From Peribacillus muralis (GTDB taxonomy: Bacteria; Bacillota; Bacilli; Bacillales; DSM-1321), in contig NZ_LMBV01000006.1 in NCBI RefSeq assembly GCF_001439925.1, positions 220 to 64,219 on the forward strand: a DNA stretch of 64,000 nucleotides, written 5' to 3'. Position numbers and translations under genes: made by a program. Positions 53,405 to 63,848 of the stretch are shown here, piece after piece. The stretch's first letter is position 1. The number at the start of each line of letters is the position of its first letter. Below the pieces are notes generated by a model, which saw only the letters and a list, made by a program, of their open reading frames with translations, was not told where the DNA came from and ran no database searches.

Positions 53405-54271
53405 TTACATAAATTCTGCAACAAGCTTATCAAAATGAGCTTGATCTAACGTTAAGTCTGATTTGTTCAGGGCTTTTTCGGCATAGCCCGGCACCAATTC
53501 TTGGTACGAAGGACGTGAAGAGTCTTGATAAATAATACCTGTCACTAGGCTGTCATGTTTCATCAACGTCTGCATCGCCTGTTCTTTATTTGAAGAATCA
53601 TAGCCTTCAATCGTGTTTAATTTTGTTAAGTTTTGTTTAAACCAATCATACGTATTGATCTTGTTATATGTTACGCAAGGAGAGAAGACATTGATAAAGG
53701 AGAAACCTTTATGATTGATACCCGCTTCAATGATCGCCGTCAAGTCCTTCAGGTCAGTGGAAAAGCTCTGGGCGACAAAGGTAGCACCAGCTGATAAGGC
53801 TAATTCCATAGGTGAAACAGCTTGCTCGATCGATCCTTCCGGTGTCGACTTCGTTTTAAATCCAGCAGCCGAACGAGGGGAAGTCTGGCCTTTTGTCAAA
53901 CCATAAATTTGATTATCCATGACGATATACGTAATGTCGATATTACGGCGAATCGCATGGATGGTATGTCCCATCCCGATTGCAAATCCATCTCCGTCGC
54001 CACCAGAAGCGATAACGGTCAATTCACGGTTGGCCATTTTCACGCCTTGAGCAATTGGCAGTGAGCGGCCATGGATACCATGGAAACCATATGACTTGAT
54101 GTAACCTGATATACGGCCTGAACAGCCAATACCGGAAACGACAGCCAAATTCTCTGGCTCCAATCCTACGTTAGCCGCCGCACGCTGCATGGCAGCCTGT
54201 ACGGAGAAATCACCGCATCCAGGACACCAGTTAGGTTTTACATCATTACGAAACTCTTTAAACGTTGCCAT
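53405..54271 (-). CDS. korB: 2-oxoacid:ferredoxin oxidoreductase, beta subunit
   Basis: Thiamine-diphosphate-binding subunit (288 aa) of an enzyme that converts a 2-oxoacid, probably 2-oxoglutarate, to acyl-CoA with reduced ferredoxin. The motif WCPGCGDFSV, GIGCSGR and the TPP motif GDGDGFAIGMGH with NQIYGLTKGQTSP are present. The ATG at 54271 follows AAGGAG; the upstream frame is within korA. Overlaps the korA stop by 14 bp. Confidence 0.92.
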   Translation of the reverse strand: MATFKEFRNDVKPNWCPGCGDFSVQAAMQRAAANVGLEPENLAVVSGIGCSGRISGYIKSYGFHGIHGRSLPIAQGVKMANRELTVIASGGDGDGFAIGMGHTIHAIRRNIDITYIVMDNQIYGLTKGQTSPRSAAGFKTKSTPEGSIEQAVSPMELALSAGATFVAQSFSTDLKDLTAIIEAGINHKGFSFINVFSPCVTYNKINTYDWFKQNLTKLNTIEGYDSSNKEQAMQTLMKHDSLVTGIIYQDSSRPSYQELVPGYAEKALNKSDLTLDQAHFDKLVAEFM

Positions 54272-56015
54272 ATTCGAACATCTCCTTGCATTGTGTGTGA
54301 ATTTCATGCGGGAGGAATGGATTGCCATCATACTTTAGGATGCTTTTAATTTTATTGACATGTCCGACATTCATCTTAATGATATTAGCCAATTGTCCAG
54401 TCGCATTATTTTCGATGACCACTACCTTTTTAGCCGCTTGCACTAAAGATAGTACTTCATCGGCAGGGAATGGATGAATCAAGCGGATTTGCGCATGATT
54501 CACTTTCATGCCATCACTTTCTAATCGGCCTATCGCTTCATCAATCGTCCCGCGTGTGGAGTTAAAACCAAGAATTAACAAATCGGCTTCTTCATGGGGT
54601 GTGTTTTTGTATACGGGTGTTTTGAATGTGTTCGTTAAATTATTCAGTTTCCGCATCCGCTTATCCATTTGCACTTTACGATTCAATGCCGTCTCGGAAG
54701 GTCTGCCGGTTTCATCATGCTCAACACCTGTAACATGGTGGATCCCATTTTTCATACCAGGTACGACCCGAGGTGAAACCCCATCTTCCGTAACTTCATA
54801 ACGCTTGAAGTATGACTTGTTTTCAGGCTCTTCAATGTCAAAGTCCACCAATTTACCGCGTCTTATCTCCACTTTGCTGTAATCAAGCGGCTGAACCGTC
54901 TGTTTACCTAAAGAAAGCTGTAAGTCCGATAATACGATGACTGGACACTGATATTCCTCGGCGAGGTTGAACGCTTCTGCCGTATCATAAAAAGCTTCCT
55001 CAACTGTACTTGGAGCCATGACGATTTTAGGAATTTCACCGTGTGTGCCATAAATCATGGCCATTAAATCGGATTGCTCCTGCTTCGTAGGAAGCCCCGT
55101 AGATGGACCACCCCGTTGCGTATCGACAATCACAATCGGTGTTTCGGTAATACCAGCCAAACCGATTGCTTCCATTTTCAATGAAAGGCCAGGGCCAGCT
55201 GAAGCCGTGATTGCACGAACACCACCATAGTTTGCTCCTATCGCCATTGTAGCTGCCGCGATTTCATCTTCGGTCTGAATGACCGTCCCGCCCAATTGCG
55301 GAAGTTTTTTAATGAGGTATTCCATAATTTCCGAAGCTGGGGTAATTGGGTAGGCTGCCATGAAGCGGCAACCGCCAGCAACTGCGCCCAAAGCGATGGC
55401 ATCGTTACCGATCATGAACAATCGTTTTTGGCCATCTGCCTTCTCTAGCTCCATTGCACCCAGTTTTTCTCCAAGCAAGACTTCCATTGCCTTGTAGCCA
55501 GCAGTAATGGCATCCATATTCTTCTTAACGATTTCTTCACCTTTACGGCCGAAGATTTCATCAACAACATCATTGAATACGGAAATTTCCATTCCTAGAA
55601 CGGCACATGTCGCACCGATGGCGACCATGTTTTTCATTAGTGAAGTTCCTAGTTCTGCTGCAATTTCAGTGAATGGAACAATATATAATTCTGCCTTTGT
55701 ATCTTCTGGGCAGACAGGTTTGAATTTTGCATCCGCGATTATGATGCCACCCTCATGTAATTCTTTATAATTGACGTCAATCGTTTCTTGGTCAAAAGCA
55801 ACTAAGATGTCTAAATCATCAGAGATAGCACGAGTTTCCGTAGTACTGACACGAATTTTGTTATTCGTGTGTCCACCTTTGATTCGAGATGAGAAATGAC
55901 GGTAGCCATACAAGTAATATCCTAAGCGATTGAGGGCAATACAGAAAATTTCTCCTGTACTTTCAATACCTTCTCCTTGTTGTCCGCCAACTTTCCATGA
56001 AAGTTGATTGATCAT
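54258..56015 (-). CDS. korA: 2-oxoacid:ferredoxin oxidoreductase, alpha subunit
   Basis: Fused gamma/alpha subunit (585 aa). The first ~190 residues (VGGQQGEGIESTGEIF) form the gamma domain; the alpha domain follows (YPITPASEIMEYL, QTEDEIAAATMAIGANYGG, TASAGPGLSLKMEAIGLA). Paired with the korB gene by a 14-bp overlap. In spore formers such KorAB allows an alternative to the dehydrogenase complexes when ferredoxin is the electron acceptor; the ferredoxin is not in the window. Confidence 0.92.
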   Translation of the reverse strand: MINQLSWKVGGQQGEGIESTGEIFCIALNRLGYYLYGYRHFSSRIKGGHTNNKIRVSTTETRAISDDLDILVAFDQETIDVNYKELHEGGIIIADAKFKPVCPEDTKAELYIVPFTEIAAELGTSLMKNMVAIGATCAVLGMEISVFNDVVDEIFGRKGEEIVKKNMDAITAGYKAMEVLLGEKLGAMELEKADGQKRLFMIGNDAIALGAVAGGCRFMAAYPITPASEIMEYLIKKLPQLGGTVIQTEDEIAAATMAIGANYGGVRAITASAGPGLSLKMEAIGLAGITETPIVIVDTQRGGPSTGLPTKQEQSDLMAMIYGTHGEIPKIVMAPSTVEEAFYDTAEAFNLAEEYQCPVIVLSDLQLSLGKQTVQPLDYSKVEIRRGKLVDFDIEEPENKSYFKRYEVTEDGVSPRVVPGMKNGIHHVTGVEHDETGRPSETALNRKVQMDKRMRKLNNLTNTFKTPVYKNTPHEEADLLILGFNSTRGTIDEAIGRLESDGMKVNHAQIRLIHPFPADEVLSLVQAAKKVVVIENNATGQLANIIKMNVGHVNKIKSILKYDGNPFLPHEIHTQCKEMFEYGNV

Positions 56016-56231
56016 GTCTTACACTCCTTTAGAACGTTCGTATATAAATGCATTTAAATGCACCCCTCGTCAGAACATCCGATTATGTATAATTAATCGT
56101 TCTAATTTAGAAAAGGTGTACTAAACGCTTTCAATTCTATCGGTTAAACCATTAAATTGCAACCTTTTTGATTCTATTTTTTATATTTTCAGAATATTTA
56201 TTCATATCAATATAGTATGAATTAAAAATTT

Positions 56232-57167
56232 CTAAAAGCTATCCTTTTTTACAGGAAAATGACGGGCAAAATTCCCAAAAAGGAGCCCGTTGACAAACTC
56301 ACTGGAATAAAGCCTGTTCAACTCATTGACTAAAACATGATAATCTTTATATGCAGTTAAATTTTCAACCATATGATCGATTCCATCAAAGTCCGATCCC
56401 AAACCAATTTGGCGCTCCCCGCCTAAACTGCATATATGATCTATATGCATTAAAATATCCTTTATCGATGCAGAGTAACCATTAGATAAAAATTGCGGGA
56501 CAAAGGTTACCCCAATCACTCCATTTTTTTGCAAAAGGGCTTTTATTTGGCTGTCTTTTAAATTTCTCGGATTGGAACAAAGCGAATAGGCATTCGAATG
56601 GGAGGCAATGGGAAAGTCCGCCCTCTTTATGGTGTCCCAAAATCCAGCTTCCGATAAATGAGATACATCGCACCAAACTGCCTTCTCGTTTAACAGCGTC
56701 ACCACCTCTGCTCCAAAATCCGTCAGTCCTGCCCCTCTCGTTTCCAATGCCCCATCAGCAAGCAAGTTCGCGTGATTCCATGTTAGCCCTACTGATGAAA
56801 CGCCAAGATGAAGGAGCGTTTTCAGCTTCAGTAAGTCATTCCCGATGCAATCACACCCCTCAAGAGTCAGAATTGCACCGATCTCCGTTTCTTTTAAAGA
56901 TTCCATGTCAGCCTTGGTCTTAATAAATTTCATTTCTGGCTCAGACAAAATCTTTTCATGAAAAATATCAACCATCGCCAATGCTGCCTGAAATCTCATA
57001 TCCGGATGGACTTTTTCAGGAATGTAAATGGCAAAACATTGGACTTTTCCTCCTTCATCCAATAATCCCCGCTTGGTAATATGTAATTTTTCACTATCTA
57101 AAAAAGATATATCCGGATCGATGAACATCTTCATTAGCACATCACAATGTGCATCAAAAATCGCCAA
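56232..57167 (-). CDS. Membrane dipeptidase (renal dipeptidase family, M19)
   Basis: Zinc dipeptidase of family M19 (311 aa). FDAHCDVLMKMF carries the first zinc His-x-Asp (here AHCD), TLEGCDCIG, GLTWNHANLLADG and CDVSHLSEAGFWD follow, with SHSNAY and a late LGSDFDGI. The TTG at 57167 follows GGGGG; the frame extends a little upstream. Located between spoVS and korA, as in other Bacillus genomes I recall. Substrates may include peptidoglycan-derived dipeptides. Confidence 0.87.
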   Translation of the reverse strand: MAIFDAHCDVLMKMFIDPDISFLDSEKLHITKRGLLDEGGKVQCFAIYIPEKVHPDMRFQAALAMVDIFHEKILSEPEMKFIKTKADMESLKETEIGAILTLEGCDCIGNDLLKLKTLLHLGVSSVGLTWNHANLLADGALETRGAGLTDFGAEVVTLLNEKAVWCDVSHLSEAGFWDTIKRADFPIASHSNAYSLCSNPRNLKDSQIKALLQKNGVIGVTFVPQFLSNGYSASIKDILMHIDHICSLGGERQIGLGSDFDGIDHMVENLTAYKDYHVLVNELNRLYSSEFVNGLLFGNFARHFPVKKDSF

Positions 57168-57299
57168 CGTGATCCCCCTTCCTGCTCCCATTCATTTATG
57201 GCTTACATATTCCATTATAAAGCGAACCTTGCATTCCGTCATTTTCGGACAAAAAAGAGCCTGCTCGCCAATGGACAAACAGGACGCTCATTCATGAAG

Positions 57300-57560
57300 T
57301 TACCTTGGTTCGATGATTAGCTTTATAGCCGTTCTCTCTTCGCCATCAATAAGTATATCTGTAAAGGCAGGAATACAAATCAAGTCAACTCCACTAGGTG
57401 CGACGAATCCTCTTGCGATTGCTACTGCCTTGACGGCTTGATTTAACGCACCTGCTCCGATAGCTTGAATTTCGGCTGCTCCTCTTTCCCTGAGCACTCC
57501 CGCTAGTGCGCCTGCTACAGAATTAGGATTAGATTTTGCTGAAACCTTTAATATTTCCAT
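57300..57560 (-). CDS. spoVS: Stage V sporulation protein S
   Basis: A highly conserved 86-aa Alba-like protein (MEILKVSAKSNPNSVAGALAGVLRE) needed for late sporulation and septation control in B. subtilis. It starts behind AAGGAGGAC. Located after ymdB as in B. subtilis. It is short enough that no further domains are expected. Confidence 0.96.
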   Translation of the reverse strand: MEILKVSAKSNPNSVAGALAGVLRERGAAEIQAIGAGALNQAVKAVAIARGFVAPSGVDLICIPAFTDILIDGEERTAIKLIIEPR

Positions 57561-57701
57561 TCCTAGTCCTCCTTGTCTTCCCTGCCGATTATGATCATAG
57601 GCTCAATGGTTATAACACTTTCCACTGCTACTATATTCATCAAGTAAAACTTGTATGACAAAGAAAACCCGGATTGTCCAACAAGATTTATATTGAATGA
57701 A

Positions 57702-57736
57702 AAATGGATGGACAGCATTTGACTGTCCATCCATTT
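57702..57736 (-). terminator. ymdB terminator
   Basis: AAATGGATGGACAG and CTGTCCATCCATTT pair perfectly around seven nt, just past the ymdB stop. Confidence 0.75.
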
Positions 57737-57747
57737 CATTTAATCAA

Positions 57748-58545
57748 TCAATGATAAAAGGGATGATCCTCATTAATGAGGATTCTATCTATTTTTTTTG
57801 CATTACCGGTTTGCTCATCGATTTCCAGGAGGATCGCGCTTAATAGGGTCCTTCCTTCCTTAGGCACTTCGAAACGAGCAGGAAGGCTTGTCAGGAACCG
57901 CTGGATGACCGCCCTTCTTTCCATGCCCAGAACACCATCATACGGGCCCGTCATGCCCACATCCGATATGTAAGCAGTGCCTTCAGGCAATATGCGGTTA
58001 TCGGCTGTCTGAACGTGTGTATGCGTCCCGACAACGGCTGTAACCTTTCCATCCAGGAACCACCCCATAGCTTGCTTTTCACTTGTGGCTTCACCATGAA
58101 AATCGACAAAGATGATGGGTGTCCTTTTTTGAGCCAACGTCACGAGTTCCTCCGCTTTTTTAAATGGACAATCCAAATCCGGCATGAATGTTCTGGCTTG
58201 CAAATTGATGACCGCAATTTCCCGTTGGTTAAATTTCAAAAATTTCATACCGTCTCCCGGTGCACCGTCTGGAAAATTTGCTGGGCGGACAAGATATTTC
58301 GCATCATCAATGAAATTGAAAATATCCCGATTATCCCATGTATGGTTTCCCATTGTCACCGCCTGTGCTCCCCACTCTAAGAAATTCCGGTAAATCTTTT
58401 CCGTAATCCCACGTCCGCTTGCCGCATTCTCCCCATTGATGACCGTAATATGCGGACGATGCTTTTCCTTTAGTTTCGGAAGGTATTCTTGGACCATTTC
58501 ACGACCTAGAGATCCTACGACATCTCCAATAAATAGCAGTTTCAT
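57748..58545 (-). CDS. ymdB: YmdB metallophosphoesterase
   Basis: Calcineurin-like phosphodiesterase (265 aa) that acts on cyclic nucleotides and is needed for biofilm formation in B. subtilis. Metal motifs GDVVGSLGREMV, NGENAASGRG, GNHTWDN and later HGEATSEKQAM and GTHTHVQTAD are all present. The ATG at 58545 follows AAAGGA; the frame to 58731 lies in the rny 3' end and has no ribosome binding site. Confidence 0.93.
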   Translation of the reverse strand: MKLLFIGDVVGSLGREMVQEYLPKLKEKHRPHITVINGENAASGRGITEKIYRNFLEWGAQAVTMGNHTWDNRDIFNFIDDAKYLVRPANFPDGAPGDGMKFLKFNQREIAVINLQARTFMPDLDCPFKKAEELVTLAQKRTPIIFVDFHGEATSEKQAMGWFLDGKVTAVVGTHTHVQTADNRILPEGTAYISDVGMTGPYDGVLGMERRAVIQRFLTSLPARFEVPKEGRTLLSAILLEIDEQTGNAKKIDRILINEDHPFYH

Positions 58546-58652
58546 TGTAAAATCCTTTCTAGACTCACATTTCTCATGATAAGAATTATTCAAGTATGTA
58601 TTGTAACATAACATCGGGGTAATTTTCGGAACCCGGTATACTGGTAGAAACA

Positions 58653-58690
58653 AGAAAAAGCGAAGTGGTTTGCACCTCTTCGCTTTTTCT
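58653..58690 (-). terminator. rny terminator
   Basis: AGAAAAAGCGAAG pairs with CTTCGCTTTTTCT and extends into GGT/ACC, 10 bp past the rny stop. Confidence 0.75.
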
Positions 58691-58699
58691 TTAACACGT

Positions 58700-60259
58700 T
58701 TATTTAGCGTATTCGACCGCTCTTGTTTCACGAATGACCGTGACTTTTATATGACCTGGGTAATCGAGCTCTTCTTCAATCCTTTTCCGGATATCACGTG
58801 CGAGTCGATGTGCCGAAAGGTCATCTATTTGCTCTGGTTTCACTAGAATCCGCACTTCACGTCCGGCTTGAATGGCAAATGATTTTTCCACTCCATCATA
58901 GGATTCGGAAATCTCCTCAAGCTTTTCAAGTCTTCTAATGTAATTTTCAAGTGTTTCACTTCTGGCGCCAGGCCTTGCAGCTGATAATGCATCAGCGGCT
59001 GCAACAAGCACTGAAATAATGGAGGTTGGCTCCGTATCGCCATGATGTGAAGCGATGCTGTTAATGACAGTAGGATGCTCTTTATACTTGGTTGCTAATT
59101 CCACGCCAATTTCAACGTGGCTGCCTTCCACTTCATGATCAATCGCTTTCCCGATATCATGCAATAAACCGGCACGGCGGGCAAGGACTTCATCCTCTCC
59201 AAGCTCAGCGGCCAATAAACCTGAAAGCTGGGCCACTTCAATTGAATGCTTAAGCACATTTTGTCCATAACTTGTACGGAACTTCAAACGCCCTAGTATT
59301 TTGATGAGGTCTGGATGTAGACCGTGAACGCCAACTTCAAAAGTTGTTTGTTCACCAATTTCACGAATATGTTCATCTACCTCACGCCTTGCTTTGTCAA
59401 CCATTTCTTCAATTCGGGCCGGATGGATCCGTCCGTCCTGAACAAGCTTTTCAAGAGCCAAGCGTGCCGTTTCCCGTCTAATTGGATCAAATCCAGATAA
59501 AATGACAGCTTCAGGAGTATCATCAATAATTAGGTCAATACCTGTTAGCGTTTCTAACGTCCGGATATTTCGTCCTTCACGTCCGATTATCCGTCCTTTC
59601 ATTTCATCATTTGGAAGATTCACTACAGAAACGGTGGTTTCTGCAACATGATCAGCCGCACAACGCTGAATCGCAAGAGAAAGAACTTCCTTTGCTTTTT
59701 TATCAGCTTCTTCTTTGGCACGGGTATCACTTTCTTTAATCATAAGCGCTACATCGTGAGCCAGTTCGTTTTCCATTCGGTCGATAATGATTGCTTTAGC
59801 TTCTTCACGAGTTAAACCTGAAACACGTTCAAGCTCCGTTTGCTGCTTGCGAACCGTATCTTCCACTTTGCTTTCCATCTCTTCAATATGCTGTTGTCTT
59901 TGGTTTAGAGAATCTTCTTTTCTCTCCAAAAGAATTTCACGTTTGTCTAACGTATCATCCTTACGGTCCAGATTCTCTTCTCTTTGCAATAACCGATTTT
60001 CTTGTTTTTGTAATTCATTCCTTCTTTCACGGGATTCCCGGTCAGAATCTGAACGAACTTTATGAATTTCATCTTTTGCTTCCAACAAGGCTTCTTTCTT
60101 AAGTGCTTCCGCTTCACGTTTTGCATCCTCAAGGATGTGTTCTGCAGAGCCCTTTGCCCCTGCTATTTTACTCTCAAATTTTGATTTGTGAATAAAATAA
60201 CCAACAACTGCACCGACGATTAGGCCAAGCAAAGTGAAGATGATTGTCATGGGTTCCAT
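58700..60259 (-). CDS. rny: Ribonuclease Y
   Basis: Main endoribonuclease of the degradosome-like network (519 aa). N-terminal membrane helix ([18 protein letters not shown]), a long charged coiled coil (about 30-200), a KH domain ([19 protein letters not shown]) and an HD domain ([12 protein letters not shown], with [13 protein letters not shown]). ATG follows GGGGAGG. Upstream frame to 60325 is untranslated. Lies between ymdB and recA as in B. subtilis. Confidence 0.96.
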   Translation of the reverse strand: MEPMTIIFTLLGLIVGAVVGYFIHKSKFESKIAGAKGSAEHILEDAKREAEALKKEALLEAKDEIHKVRSDSDRESRERRNELQKQENRLLQREENLDRKDDTLDKREILLERKEDSLNQRQQHIEEMESKVEDTVRKQQTELERVSGLTREEAKAIIIDRMENELAHDVALMIKESDTRAKEEADKKAKEVLSLAIQRCAADHVAETTVSVVNLPNDEMKGRIIGREGRNIRTLETLTGIDLIIDDTPEAVILSGFDPIRRETARLALEKLVQDGRIHPARIEEMVDKARREVDEHIREIGEQTTFEVGVHGLHPDLIKILGRLKFRTSYGQNVLKHSIEVAQLSGLLAAELGEDEVLARRAGLLHDIGKAIDHEVEGSHVEIGVELATKYKEHPTVINSIASHHGDTEPTSIISVLVAAADALSAARPGARSETLENYIRRLEKLEEISESYDGVEKSFAIQAGREVRILVKPEQIDDLSAHRLARDIRKRIEEELDYPGHIKVTVIRETRAVEYAK

Positions 60260-60615
60260 CGTTTCACCTCCCCTTGCTATGAACTTTTTACTTAAAATGT
60301 TGAACTGTCGGCAAGTACATTGCACATAAATTCAATATACAGCACTTAATTTTCAAAATTTTAGTTTGAAAAATTGTAAAATATACATATTAATTGTATA
60401 GTTGAGAATTTTTATTGTCAAGCGTTTGTCCCTTATGTATCAATGTTTATTCAAGTTTTCTTAAATATTCACCAGCGGAAATAGCAACATTCTTTATGGA
60501 AGGGGACGGCAATTCTGTTTTTCCAGCCATTAAATTCGCTGAAAATTTTGCACTTTTCATTTCATCGCATTTATAGAAAAGGCCTAAGCAAATAAGCTTA
60601 GGCCTTTTCCTACGA
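60260..60615. other. Intergenic between recA and rny
   Basis: AT-rich rny leader without a gene; a 77-codon frame overlaps recA's 3' end and is not supported. It contains the recA terminator (60577-60607). I could not choose a rny promoter. Confidence 0.45.
60577..60607 (-). terminator. recA terminator
   Basis: AAAAGGCCTAAGC and GCTTAGGCCTTTT are perfect complements, 8 bp past the recA stop. Confidence 0.85.
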
Positions 60616-61659
60616 TTAATCAAGTAATTCAAAATGATCTTCTTCTGTTTCCTCTGCTGGTAGCTCATGCTCTCCATCAAGATTATAATGATTCCTGATT
60701 TTTTGAGAAATCTCCAATGCGATATCCTTATTTTCTTTCAAGAACATCTTGGCGTTTTCCCGACCTTGTCCGACACGCTCTTCATTGTATGAATACCACG
60801 AACCGCTTTTAAGGACGATATCAAGTTCTGCACCCATATCAATGATTTCGCCTTCTTGGGAAATACCTTGTCCATACATGATATCAACCTCAGCTTGGCG
60901 GAATGGAGGTGCGACTTTATTTTTTACAACTTTGATTTTGGTTTTATTACCGACGATTTCATTACCTTGTTTTAATTGTTCCGCGCGACGCACTTCCAGA
61001 CGAACCGTTGAATAGAATTTCAACGCCCGGCCTCCTGGAGTAGTCTCTGGATTACCGAACATAACCCCAATTTTTTCACGGACTTGGTTAATGAAAATGG
61101 CGATGGTGTTTGATTTATTGATGGCACCAGATAGTTTCCTAAGTGCCTGGGACATCATCCGGGCTTGTAGGCCCATATGGGAGTCTCCCATTTCTCCTTC
61201 GATTTCGGCTTTAGGAACAAGAGCTGCCACCGAATCAATGACAATGATGTCCACCGCTCCACTGCGAACTAGCGCTTCAGCGATTTCCAAGGCTTGTTCA
61301 CCTGTATCTGGCTGTGAAAGCAGTAACTCATCGATATTTACACCTAGTTTTTCTGAATAGGCTGGATCCAAAGCATGCTCAGCATCAATGAATGCTGCTG
61401 TACCACCAGTTTTTTGAACTTCTGCAATGGCATGTAATGCAACAGTCGTTTTACCGGAGCTTTCAGGTCCATATATCTCGATGACCCGGCCCCTTGGATA
61501 TCCGCCCACTCCCAATGCTACGTCCAATGCTAAAGAACCGCTTGAAATCGTTGAAATCCTTCGATCTGACTGTTCTCCAAGTTTCATAATGGAGCCTTTA
61601 CCAAATTGCTTTTCTATTTGTTTTAAAGCCATATCTAAAGCCGCTTGACGATCACTCAC
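60616..61659 (-). CDS. recA: RecA recombinase
   Basis: ATP-dependent strand-exchange protein and SOS co-protease (347 aa). GPESSGKTT (Walker A), DSVAALVPK (Walker B), [12 protein letters not shown] in loop L2 and a terminal acidic tail ([12 protein letters not shown]). Start GTG behind GAGGAGG. A LexA box (61807-61820) and a promoter (61769-61797) lie upstream, so SOS control is expected. Flanked by cinA and rny as in B. subtilis. Confidence 0.97.
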   Translation of the reverse strand: MSDRQAALDMALKQIEKQFGKGSIMKLGEQSDRRISTISSGSLALDVALGVGGYPRGRVIEIYGPESSGKTTVALHAIAEVQKTGGTAAFIDAEHALDPAYSEKLGVNIDELLLSQPDTGEQALEIAEALVRSGAVDIIVIDSVAALVPKAEIEGEMGDSHMGLQARMMSQALRKLSGAINKSNTIAIFINQVREKIGVMFGNPETTPGGRALKFYSTVRLEVRRAEQLKQGNEIVGNKTKIKVVKNKVAPPFRQAEVDIMYGQGISQEGEIIDMGAELDIVLKSGSWYSYNEERVGQGRENAKMFLKENKDIALEISQKIRNHYNLDGEHELPAEETEEDHFELLD

Positions 61660-61768
61660 TCAATTTCCTCCTCTATATTCAAATAATCGGCTGTCCGATT
61701 AATGATGCTCTTACGTTAGCAAATATCTTTGAGATCAATGTTTGTATCTTGTCTCAAAACCTATCTTT

Positions 61769-61797
61769 ACTATATACCCTTTTTTCTATTTTGCCAA
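61769..61797 (-). promoter_or_regulatory. recA promoter
   Basis: TTGGCA (61797-61792), a 17-bp spacer and TATAGT (61774-61769), read on the minus strand, about 110 bp before the recA start. Confidence 0.7.
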
Positions 61798-61806
61798 GGA
61801 AAAAGT

Positions 61807-61820
61807 CGAACATTCATTCG
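61807..61820 (-). promoter_or_regulatory. LexA (SOS) box of recA
   Basis: CGAATGAATGTTCG on the minus strand matches the Bacillus SOS box CGAACNNNNGTTCG except one base. It sits just upstream of the recA -35, as in B. subtilis recA. Confidence 0.8.
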
Positions 61821-62007
61821 TTTTTTTCTTTTCGGATATTCTTCTAAAAAAAGCGCTTTACCTTATGAGAATTTTCATTTTCTTTCCGTATAATCCGCAG
61901 TAATGCAAAATCATGGAATCAACTATTTTTTTCTTTTTCCCTTTTTTTCAGGAAACAAACTCCTCAATTAAATAAAAGCAGGGCTATAAGCAGCCCTGCT
62001 TTCCCCA
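61821..62007. other. Rest of the cinA-recA intergenic region
   Basis: AT-rich, no gene; holds only the cinA terminator (61975-62002). Confidence 0.4.
61975..62002 (-). terminator. cinA terminator
   Basis: AAAGCAGGGCT and AGCCCTGCTTT pair perfectly around 6 nt, 6 bp past the cinA stop; TTATTTAATT follows. Confidence 0.8.
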
Positions 62008-63240
62008 TTACAAATCTTTCAGCAAGTAATGACAACCGTATTTCACACTTCTAATGCGGTTCTGTTCCCTGCTGCCTGACAGATTCAACGCTTTGAAATG
62101 AGTGTTTCCATCCCGATACGAGACACCGATGAATACAGTGCCTACAGGCTTGCCTTCTTGTTCATCGGGCCCTGCAACGCCCGTAAAGCTTATACCTACG
62201 TCCGCATCGTGCATTTTCCGGACATTGGATGCCATTTCCTTGGCGCACTCACCACTGACCACACCATGCTCGGAAATGATCCCTTCACTGACGCCGAGGA
62301 CATTCAACTTCGCTTCATTCGTATAACTGACAATGCCGCCTTTGAACACTTTACCGGCACCCGGGATGGTCGTCAGCTGTTCCTGAAACATCCCGCCTGT
62401 CAAGCTTTCCGCAGCCGCAATCGAAAGCTTGCGTACCGTTAATTCTTTTACAAGTTCCTTTATGAGCGAAGTATTATCATTTCCATAGTAAAACTTTCCG
62501 ACCCGGTCCATAATCTCTTTTTCGGCGGCTAAAATAAGCGCTTCGCATTTTTGTTTGGAAGAGTCCTTGGCAGTGATCCTTAACGTCACTTCGCCTTCGG
62601 CAGCAAGCGGAGCAATCGTCGGATTCGTTTGATTGACAAGGAGATCATCGATCACCGTTTCCAATTCCGCTTCACCAATACCAAAGAATCGAAGTACTTT
62701 GGAATCGATTCGTTCATGCTTATCCAATTTATTCATGATCGATTCATAGCCATAACTTAAAAACATCGGTTCCATTTCGCTAGGGGGACCTGGCAAAAGC
62801 ATATATGTAATTCCGGATTTGGACAGAACCATTCCCGGTGCCATGCCATGATCGTTTGCCAACACTTCGCTGCCTTCTAAAACAAGCGCCTGCTTTTTGT
62901 TATTTTCCGTCATTGGCCGGTCTCGTTTTTGAAAGTAAGCTTCGATGGATTGCAAAGCTTCATCGTTAAACACGAGCTTTTTCCCTATATGGCGAGAGAT
63001 CGTTTCCTTCGTTAAATCATCCTTGGTAGGACCGAGTCCACCGGTAAAGACGATCAAGTTCGCCCTTGATTCTGCGATTTCTATAGCTTGTTGTAAACGA
63101 CGGTCGTTATCCCCTACCACAGTATGGTAAAAAACATTGATGCCCATTTCCGCGAATTGCTGTGATAGGAATTTTCCATTTGTGTTATTTATTTGTCCTA
63201 GAAGAAGCTCGGAGCCCACTGCAATGATTTCTGCATCCAT
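62008..63240 (-). CDS. cinA: CinA-family protein (nicotinamide-nucleotide amidase)
   Basis: Two-domain protein (410 aa). The N-terminal MoaB/Mog-like domain (VGSELLLGQINNTNGKFLS, FTGGLGPTKDDLT) is followed by the C-terminal CinA amidase domain (AAAESLTGGMFQEQL, GIVSYTNEAKLNVLGV, GVAGPDEQEGKPVGT), which deamidates nicotinamide mononucleotide. In competent species CinA is linked to recA transcription; here it lies just before recA in the operon order. Start ATG at 63240 with a weak GGTGG upstream. Confidence 0.93.
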   Translation of the reverse strand: MDAEIIAVGSELLLGQINNTNGKFLSQQFAEMGINVFYHTVVGDNDRRLQQAIEIAESRANLIVFTGGLGPTKDDLTKETISRHIGKKLVFNDEALQSIEAYFQKRDRPMTENNKKQALVLEGSEVLANDHGMAPGMVLSKSGITYMLLPGPPSEMEPMFLSYGYESIMNKLDKHERIDSKVLRFFGIGEAELETVIDDLLVNQTNPTIAPLAAEGEVTLRITAKDSSKQKCEALILAAEKEIMDRVGKFYYGNDNTSLIKELVKELTVRKLSIAAAESLTGGMFQEQLTTIPGAGKVFKGGIVSYTNEAKLNVLGVSEGIISEHGVVSGECAKEMASNVRKMHDADVGISFTGVAGPDEQEGKPVGTVFIGVSYRDGNTHFKALNLSGSREQNRIRSVKYGCHYLLKDL

Positions 63241-63263
63241 CTTTTAAAAAACCACCATTCGTT

Positions 63264-63848
63264 TTACTTTGAATTAACAAATACGTCTTTGTTTTTTATA
63301 AAATAATCCAAACCTGACCAAATTGTAAAGATTAATGCAATCCATAAAGTGATATTAGCAAACGGAAGTGAAATGAGCGCAAATGGAAGGTTATGCAGCA
63401 ATAATGCCGAAATGGAAACAATTTGCGCCCATGTTTTAATTTTTCCAAGCTGGTTCGCTGCTACGACTTCCCCAGTGCCGGCCAGTACCAATCGCAAGCC
63501 GGTGACGGCAAATTCACGGCTTATGATCACGATGGCGATCCACGACTGACCATACATTAAATCCAGGTCAACCAAAACGATGAGGGCAGCTGAAACCAGA
63601 AGCTTGTCTGCCAATGGATCTAAAAATTTACCTAAATCGGTAATTAAATTGTATTTCCTGGCAAAATGACCGTCGATCCAATCCGTCGTGGATGCGATTA
63701 TGAAGAGAATCGCTCCAGCTAAGTGTGCAACTGGCAGACTGTATTCCCCCCATGTCAGTGTGCCCCATGAAAAAGGTACGAGCATGATGATTAAAAAAAC
63801 TGGTATTAAGCAAATTCTTGCTACTGTAATCTTATTAGGCAGATTCAA
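63264..63848 (-). CDS. pgsA: CDP-diacylglycerol-glycerol-3-phosphate phosphatidyltransferase
   Basis: Membrane enzyme (194 aa) that makes phosphatidylglycerol phosphate, precursor of PG and cardiolipin. The CDP-alcohol transferase signature DG-x2-AR-x8-G-x3-D-x3-D is present (DWIDGHFARKYN, then GKFLDPLADK), with four to five membrane segments. The TTG at 63848 follows GGAGG by 8 bp and gives the usual length; the frame starts a little upstream. Confidence 0.94.
   Translation of the reverse strand: MNLPNKITVARICLIPVFLIIMLVPFSWGTLTWGEYSLPVAHLAGAILFIIASTTDWIDGHFARKYNLITDLGKFLDPLADKLLVSAALIVLVDLDLMYGQSWIAIVIISREFAVTGLRLVLAGTGEVVAANQLGKIKTWAQIVSISALLLHNLPFALISLPFANITLWIALIFTIWSGLDYFIKNKDVFVNSK

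Noticed and set aside
60447-60680. 77-codon frame overlapping the 3' end of recA
   Set aside because: It crosses the recA terminator and lacks a ribosome binding site.
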